Shown: piece by piece, positions 53,266-58,344 of the stretch
How the letters are laid out: each line of letters opens with the position of its first letter
Numbering within the stretch: the stretch's first letter is position 1
Source: an uncultured Porphyromonadaceae bacterium
Lineage (GTDB): Bacteria; Bacteroidota; Bacteroidia; Bacteroidales; Muribaculaceae
Assembly: GCA_947175215.1 (NCBI GenBank)
Contig: CAMWLR010000006.1
Location: forward strand, 1-58,344
Direction of reading: 5' to 3'
DNA length: 58,344 nt
Position numbers and translations under genes: made by a program
Notes under the pieces: generated by a model
What the model was told of the DNA's origin: nothing
The model's database searches: none
The model's input: only the letters and a program-made list of their open reading frames with translations

Positions 53266-55079
53266 CACGGATGTTGTTGGGGTTGTTTACAGAGATCGAT
53301 CAGACGTCGCGTGGTCTCGGCCACCTGGTTGAGATTGCGGCGCGTCACCTTATAGGGATAACTGTTGAGCAGCGCGATTGTTTGCGGATCTCTTGAATTA
53401 GAGAGATAGTCGATAGTTTCGTTGAGGGTTGTCTGCAATTTGTCAAATCCTTTATGACGGATAATGAACCGGTATATCTGTTGCTTGACAAACGGCAGCG
53501 AGCGCCAAGTATCGGTGAGGCGGTTGATCTCCGCCATAAGTCGGTCGAGTCTCGTCAGGGCAGCCTCGCGGCTGACAGACTCCATGACATACTCCTTGAC
53601 CTCGAGCTCGCGTTTATGAATACCGCGCAGACGTCTGAAGAAGTTCTTGTATGCGTCGATATTGAGCACGGCTGAGTCGCGCATCGCTTTGTAAGTCAGG
53701 AAGACGCCGAGGGGGAGCAACACAAACGAACTCAGCCAGATACCTTGCCATACGGGCAATGCGCCGTCGCGGGCAAGCTTATAGCCCGTGTTATCTATTA
53801 TATAATAGAATATAAAGAGGAATACCGAGATCACAAGCGGTGTACCGATACCACCCTTGCGGATTATCGCACCCAATGGGGCACCGATAAAGAAGAATAC
53901 CAGGCAGGCAAATGACAGGGTGAACTTTTTATGCATCTCAATGCCGTGACGGCGTATCGTGGTGCGTTCCTCATCCATCACGTAACTCTTGAACTCATAC
54001 TCCTGTTTGACAGCATGCGCGCGGTTAATCGCCATTGTCAGGTATGATCGGCTGCGCGAGGGATTCTCCTTATAGAATATAGAGTCAATATCTATCGGTT
54101 GAGTCATAGCCACTTGCGGGCGGTGATGACGGATGACAGCATCCCCCTCACGCTCTTCGATATACTCCGATAGCCTGACGTATGGTCCCTCGCTGATGCT
54201 GCGTGCATATATTGCCCCGATCGAGTCAACGCGCCGGCCGACAGAGTCAATCGTGGCCCTGAGTTCGTGCATATTCTTGCCGACATACTGGTTACGCATC
54301 CCTGATTCATCCATGCGGTTGAAGTTAGCGTCAAACGCCAGCAATATCTCCTTGAGGTCAAACTCCTCGCGACGATAGGGCTGATTGCCCTGATTTACCT
54401 GCCCCTGACTCTCGCGCAGATTCTCAAACTGCTCTCCGCTATAAAGTTGCAGAAACAGGTGCACCTTATCATCAGCCGATTTGAGATGCCCCGAGTCGGC
54501 AAGTATCACGCGGGCGTTGTCAAAGCCGCGCGACACATCATAGATCATCATGTTGTATAACGTGCCCGTCTCGCGATCTTTGCTCTCGACAAAGAAGTTA
54601 TAGCCGGGTATCTGAGTATAGAACACCCCCTCGGGAATCTCGAGTTCGGGAGACTTCTGGCGCATAGAGTAGAGGAGCGTCCACATCTTGGTCTGCGCCA
54701 CCGGCAGTACATTGTTCTGAAAGAAAAACGCCCCGACAGCTACAAACGATATAAGTACGATAAGCGGACTCATCACCCTGAGCAAAGATATCCCCGAGGC
54801 TTTCATCGCCGTGAGCTCAAACTTCTCGCCGAGATTACCGAATATCATCAGCGAGGCCAACAGAATGGCCAGCGGTAACGCCATCGGCACCATCGTCAGG
54901 GCCGCGTAAAAAAACAGTTCGGCTATTACATCAATAGTCAGGCCTTTACCTACCAGATCATCGATATAACGCCATAAAAACTGCATCAGCACGATAAACA
55001 GGCAGATAAAAAACGTCATCAGCAGCAGAGGCAGGTAGCTCTGCAACATATACAGGTATAGACGTTTTATCCTAAACAT
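53265..55079 (-). CDS. LptF/LptG family permease
   Basis: A 604-residue YjgP/YjgQ-type permease, part of the ABC machine (with LptB and LptC) that extracts LPS from the inner membrane. Three helices are near residues 10-120 ([45 protein letters not shown]) and three more follow the periplasmic beta-jellyroll domain, at about 395-480. A C-terminal cytoplasmic tail of 115 residues is longer than in the E. coli proteins. Whether it is LptF or LptG is not clear. The first gene of an operon with ribBA. Its -7 box ends only 4 nt before the ATG, so the mRNA may be leaderless. Confidence 0.9.
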   Translation of the reverse strand: MFRIKRLYLYMLQSYLPLLLMTFFICLFIVLMQFLWRYIDDLVGKGLTIDVIAELFFYAALTMVPMALPLAILLASLMIFGNLGEKFELTAMKASGISLLRVMSPLIVLISFVAVGAFFFQNNVLPVAQTKMWTLLYSMRQKSPELEIPEGVFYTQIPGYNFFVESKDRETGTLYNMMIYDVSRGFDNARVILADSGHLKSADDKVHLFLQLYSGEQFENLRESQGQVNQGNQPYRREEFDLKEILLAFDANFNRMDESGMRNQYVGKNMHELRATIDSVGRRVDSIGAIYARSISEGPYVRLSEYIEEREGDAVIRHHRPQVAMTQPIDIDSIFYKENPSRSRSYLTMAINRAHAVKQEYEFKSYVMDEERTTIRRHGIEMHKKFTLSFACLVFFFIGAPLGAIIRKGGIGTPLVISVFLFIFYYIIDNTGYKLARDGALPVWQGIWLSSFVLLPLGVFLTYKAMRDSAVLNIDAYKNFFRRLRGIHKRELEVKEYVMESVSREAALTRLDRLMAEINRLTDTWRSLPFVKQQIYRFIIRHKGFDKLQTTLNETIDYLSNSRDPQTIALLNSYPYKVTRRNLNQVAETTRRLIDLCKQPQQHP

Positions 55080-55083
55080 GATG

Positions 55084-55091
55084 CAAAGTTA
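55084..55091 (-). promoter_or_regulatory. -7 box of lptF/G, leaderless arrangement
   Basis: The minus strand reads TAACTTTG then CATC then ATG. Since transcription normally starts 4-7 nt after the box, the first transcribed base would be at or next to the start codon. The -33 region lacks a clear TTG. Confidence 0.6.
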
Positions 55092-55216
55092 CGAATTATC
55101 GGCGGGAACTGAAACTGTTTTGCTTGACGATTGAGAAAAATTTGCATCCGGTTAAACAGTCAGGATAACCCCGTCAGATAAGGTTTGACAGACGCATTTG
55201 TGATTTAGGTCAGTAA

Positions 55217-56941
<1,725 letters not shown>

Positions 56942-56972
56942 CAAGACCCCCTCACGAGCGATATACGGTGAT

Positions 56973-58313
56973 ATGAAGGAAGATAATCGCCCTAAGTTCA
57001 CGACAAAATTCGGGGTCATAGCCGCTACGGTCGGTTCAGCTGTCGGCCTTGGCAATATATGGCGTTTCCCGTATGAGGCCGGAATGCACGGCGGCGGGGC
57101 GTTTCTGCTGGTCAACCTGCTGTGTGTGCTGCTTATCGGCATCCCCGTGGTCTGCGCCGAGTTTGTATTAGGGCGAGCCTCAAGACGCAATATTTTCGGG
57201 GCGATGGACTACCTTGCTCCCAAGGGGGGTAAATGGTGGCGCATCGCCGGATTTTTGGGCGTATTGAGCGGTACATTAATCCTGTCGTTTTATGCCGTGG
57301 TCGCCGGGTGGACACTCGAGTACCTCTTCCAGTCACTCAGCGGTAATCTCACTGCCGGAGGGGTGAGGGAGAGTCATGCCGAGTTTAACAACTTCACCGC
57401 CGGATGGCGCTGCGTGTTCTGGACGATCGTGCTGCTATCCATTAACGGCGTTGTGGTGTTACGCGGAGTCAAGAAAGGTATCGAGAATGTATCAAACTGG
57501 CTGATGCCGCTGCTCTTCGTGCTGCTGGTGATGATGACAGTCAACTCGCTGTTGTTGCCGGGCGCGATGGATGGCCTGAGATTTCTCTTTATCCCCGATA
57601 TGGCACATGTCGACAGCTCGACATTCCTGTCTGCTCTCGGACAGGCGTTCTTCTCTCTATCGGTTGGTCTCGGTACACTCACAGTCTATGGCAGCTATTT
57701 CCCCTCAGATACAAAGATTGTCAAAAGCGCGTCGATCATGGCCGGACTTGATACGTTAGTGGCCATCGTTGCCGGCATGATAATCTTCCCGGCGGTCTTT
57801 GCGTTCGGTAAAGAGCCGGCAGCCGGGCCTCAGCTCGTGTTTGAGGTATTGCCCGACATATTCCGGCAGATGACAGGCGGGGCTATATGGTCATCGGTCT
57901 TCTTTCTGCTTCTGCTCATCGCGTCTCTCACCTCGACAATCTCGTTGAGCGAGACAGGGGTAGCGTTCTGTATCGAGCGGTGGCATCTCAAGCGCAGCAA
58001 GGCTGTGGCGCTGACGATGGGCTTCGTGACTTTCTTCGGCATTTTTTGCGCGTTATCATTTGGCCCGCTCGCCCATGTAACTTTCTTCGGGATGACAGTG
58101 TTCGGTCTGTTTGACTATGTGACGAGCAACATCTTCCTCCCCTTGGGCGGTATGATGGTATCGATATTTGTCGGATGGATCGTAGACCGCGTCACAGTTG
58201 ACAAGCAACTCTCGCCGGCATCAAAATATGTCAGGAAATCGATTGTCTTTTTGCTGAGATATGTATGTCCGCTGGCTATACTTGCAGTATTCATTAATAA
58301 CCTCATCGGATAA
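56973..58313 (+). CDS. sodium-dependent transporter, NSS family
   Basis: A 446-residue neurotransmitter:sodium symporter family protein (LeuT-like fold), which takes up amino acids or similar small molecules with Na+. About 11 helices are visible. Helix 1 carries the signature TVGSAVGLGNIWRFPYEAGMHGGGAFLLV with the unwound substrate and Na+ site. The second half includes FSLSVGLGTLTVYGSYF, typical of bacterial members. It lacks eukaryotic loops and a large extracellular loop 2. Substrate is unknown. It starts 31 bp after guaB; the stop codon is 31 bp before the window end, so the gene is complete. Confidence 0.92.
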   Translation: MKEDNRPKFTTKFGVIAATVGSAVGLGNIWRFPYEAGMHGGGAFLLVNLLCVLLIGIPVVCAEFVLGRASRRNIFGAMDYLAPKGGKWWRIAGFLGVLSGTLILSFYAVVAGWTLEYLFQSLSGNLTAGGVRESHAEFNNFTAGWRCVFWTIVLLSINGVVVLRGVKKGIENVSNWLMPLLFVLLVMMTVNSLLLPGAMDGLRFLFIPDMAHVDSSTFLSALGQAFFSLSVGLGTLTVYGSYFPSDTKIVKSASIMAGLDTLVAIVAGMIIFPAVFAFGKEPAAGPQLVFEVLPDIFRQMTGGAIWSSVFFLLLLIASLTSTISLSETGVAFCIERWHLKRSKAVALTMGFVTFFGIFCALSFGPLAHVTFFGMTVFGLFDYVTSNIFLPLGGMMVSIFVGWIVDRVTVDKQLSPASKYVRKSIVFLLRYVCPLAILAVFINNLIG

Positions 58314-58344
58314 AATAACGAGGGCGTGTCAAAATTTCAGAATT

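Overview
The window looks like a chromosomal segment of a Bacteroidales bacterium, most likely family Muribaculaceae (inference). The evidence is the repeated Bacteroidota-type promoter (a -33 TTG and a -7 box TAnnTTTG, found upstream of about twenty genes), weak Shine-Dalgarno sequences, a eukaryote-like 1144-residue IleS, LspA and DksA-like proteins of Bacteroidota type, and families largely found in this phylum (DUF3127, DUF4296, an anaerobic single-chain class I fumarase). GC content is close to balanced. There are no rRNAs, recognisable tRNAs, insertion sequences, phage genes or CRISPR arrays. This is mostly core and housekeeping DNA, and I did not find a convincing new multi-gene system in it.

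Layout. 1-6.6 kb: the start of ribosomal protein L25 running off the left edge with a structured leader, a membrane acyltransferase, a secreted GH53 galactanase, a formate/nitrite-type channel with a DUF389 membrane protein, and a RidA/YihY pair. 6.7-12.7 kb: a Sel1-repeat protein, DUF3127, an EamA exporter, a Uup-type ABC-F ATPase, a MIP18-type Fe-S protein and LpxH. 12.7-18.6 kb: a candidate small RNA, two GT2 glycosyltransferases, an SDR, then ispE-grpE-dnaJ. 18.7-21.0 kb: a membrane protein, an ECF sigma factor, a small two-helix membrane protein and a 55-residue rubredoxin. 21.4-25.5 kb: an alpha/beta hydrolase, a membrane-anchored MurF-like ligase and a D-Ala-D-Ala ligase. 25.5-31.1 kb: a four-gene minus-strand operon ileS - dksA-like - lspA - DUF4296 lipoprotein. 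31.2-41.7 kb: DnaB, a zinc peptidase, NAD synthetase, a large TPR protein, DUF695, an FAD oxidoreductase and a MATE exporter. 41.8-47.2 kb: HAD phosphatase, NadC, RlmH, an M13 peptidase and YchF. 47.3-58.3 kb: a lipoprotein, a fumarase-GpmI-acetyltransferase operon, an LptF/G permease overlapping RibBA, IMP dehydrogenase and an Na+-dependent NSS transporter.

Common themes are envelope building (LpxH, LptF/G, MurF-like, Ddl, IspE, YihY, LspA) and NAD/flavin supply (NadE, NadC, RibBA). The most interesting non-coding signals are: a perfect 18-bp inverted repeat with an outward-facing -7 box in each arm between the ABC-F and MIP18 genes; an orphan promoter-plus-terminator unit at about 12.93-13.05 kb that looks like a short RNA gene; a 26-bp perfect palindrome directly after the lspA start codon; an apparently leaderless lptF/G promoter; and a short reading-frame remnant upstream of guaB.
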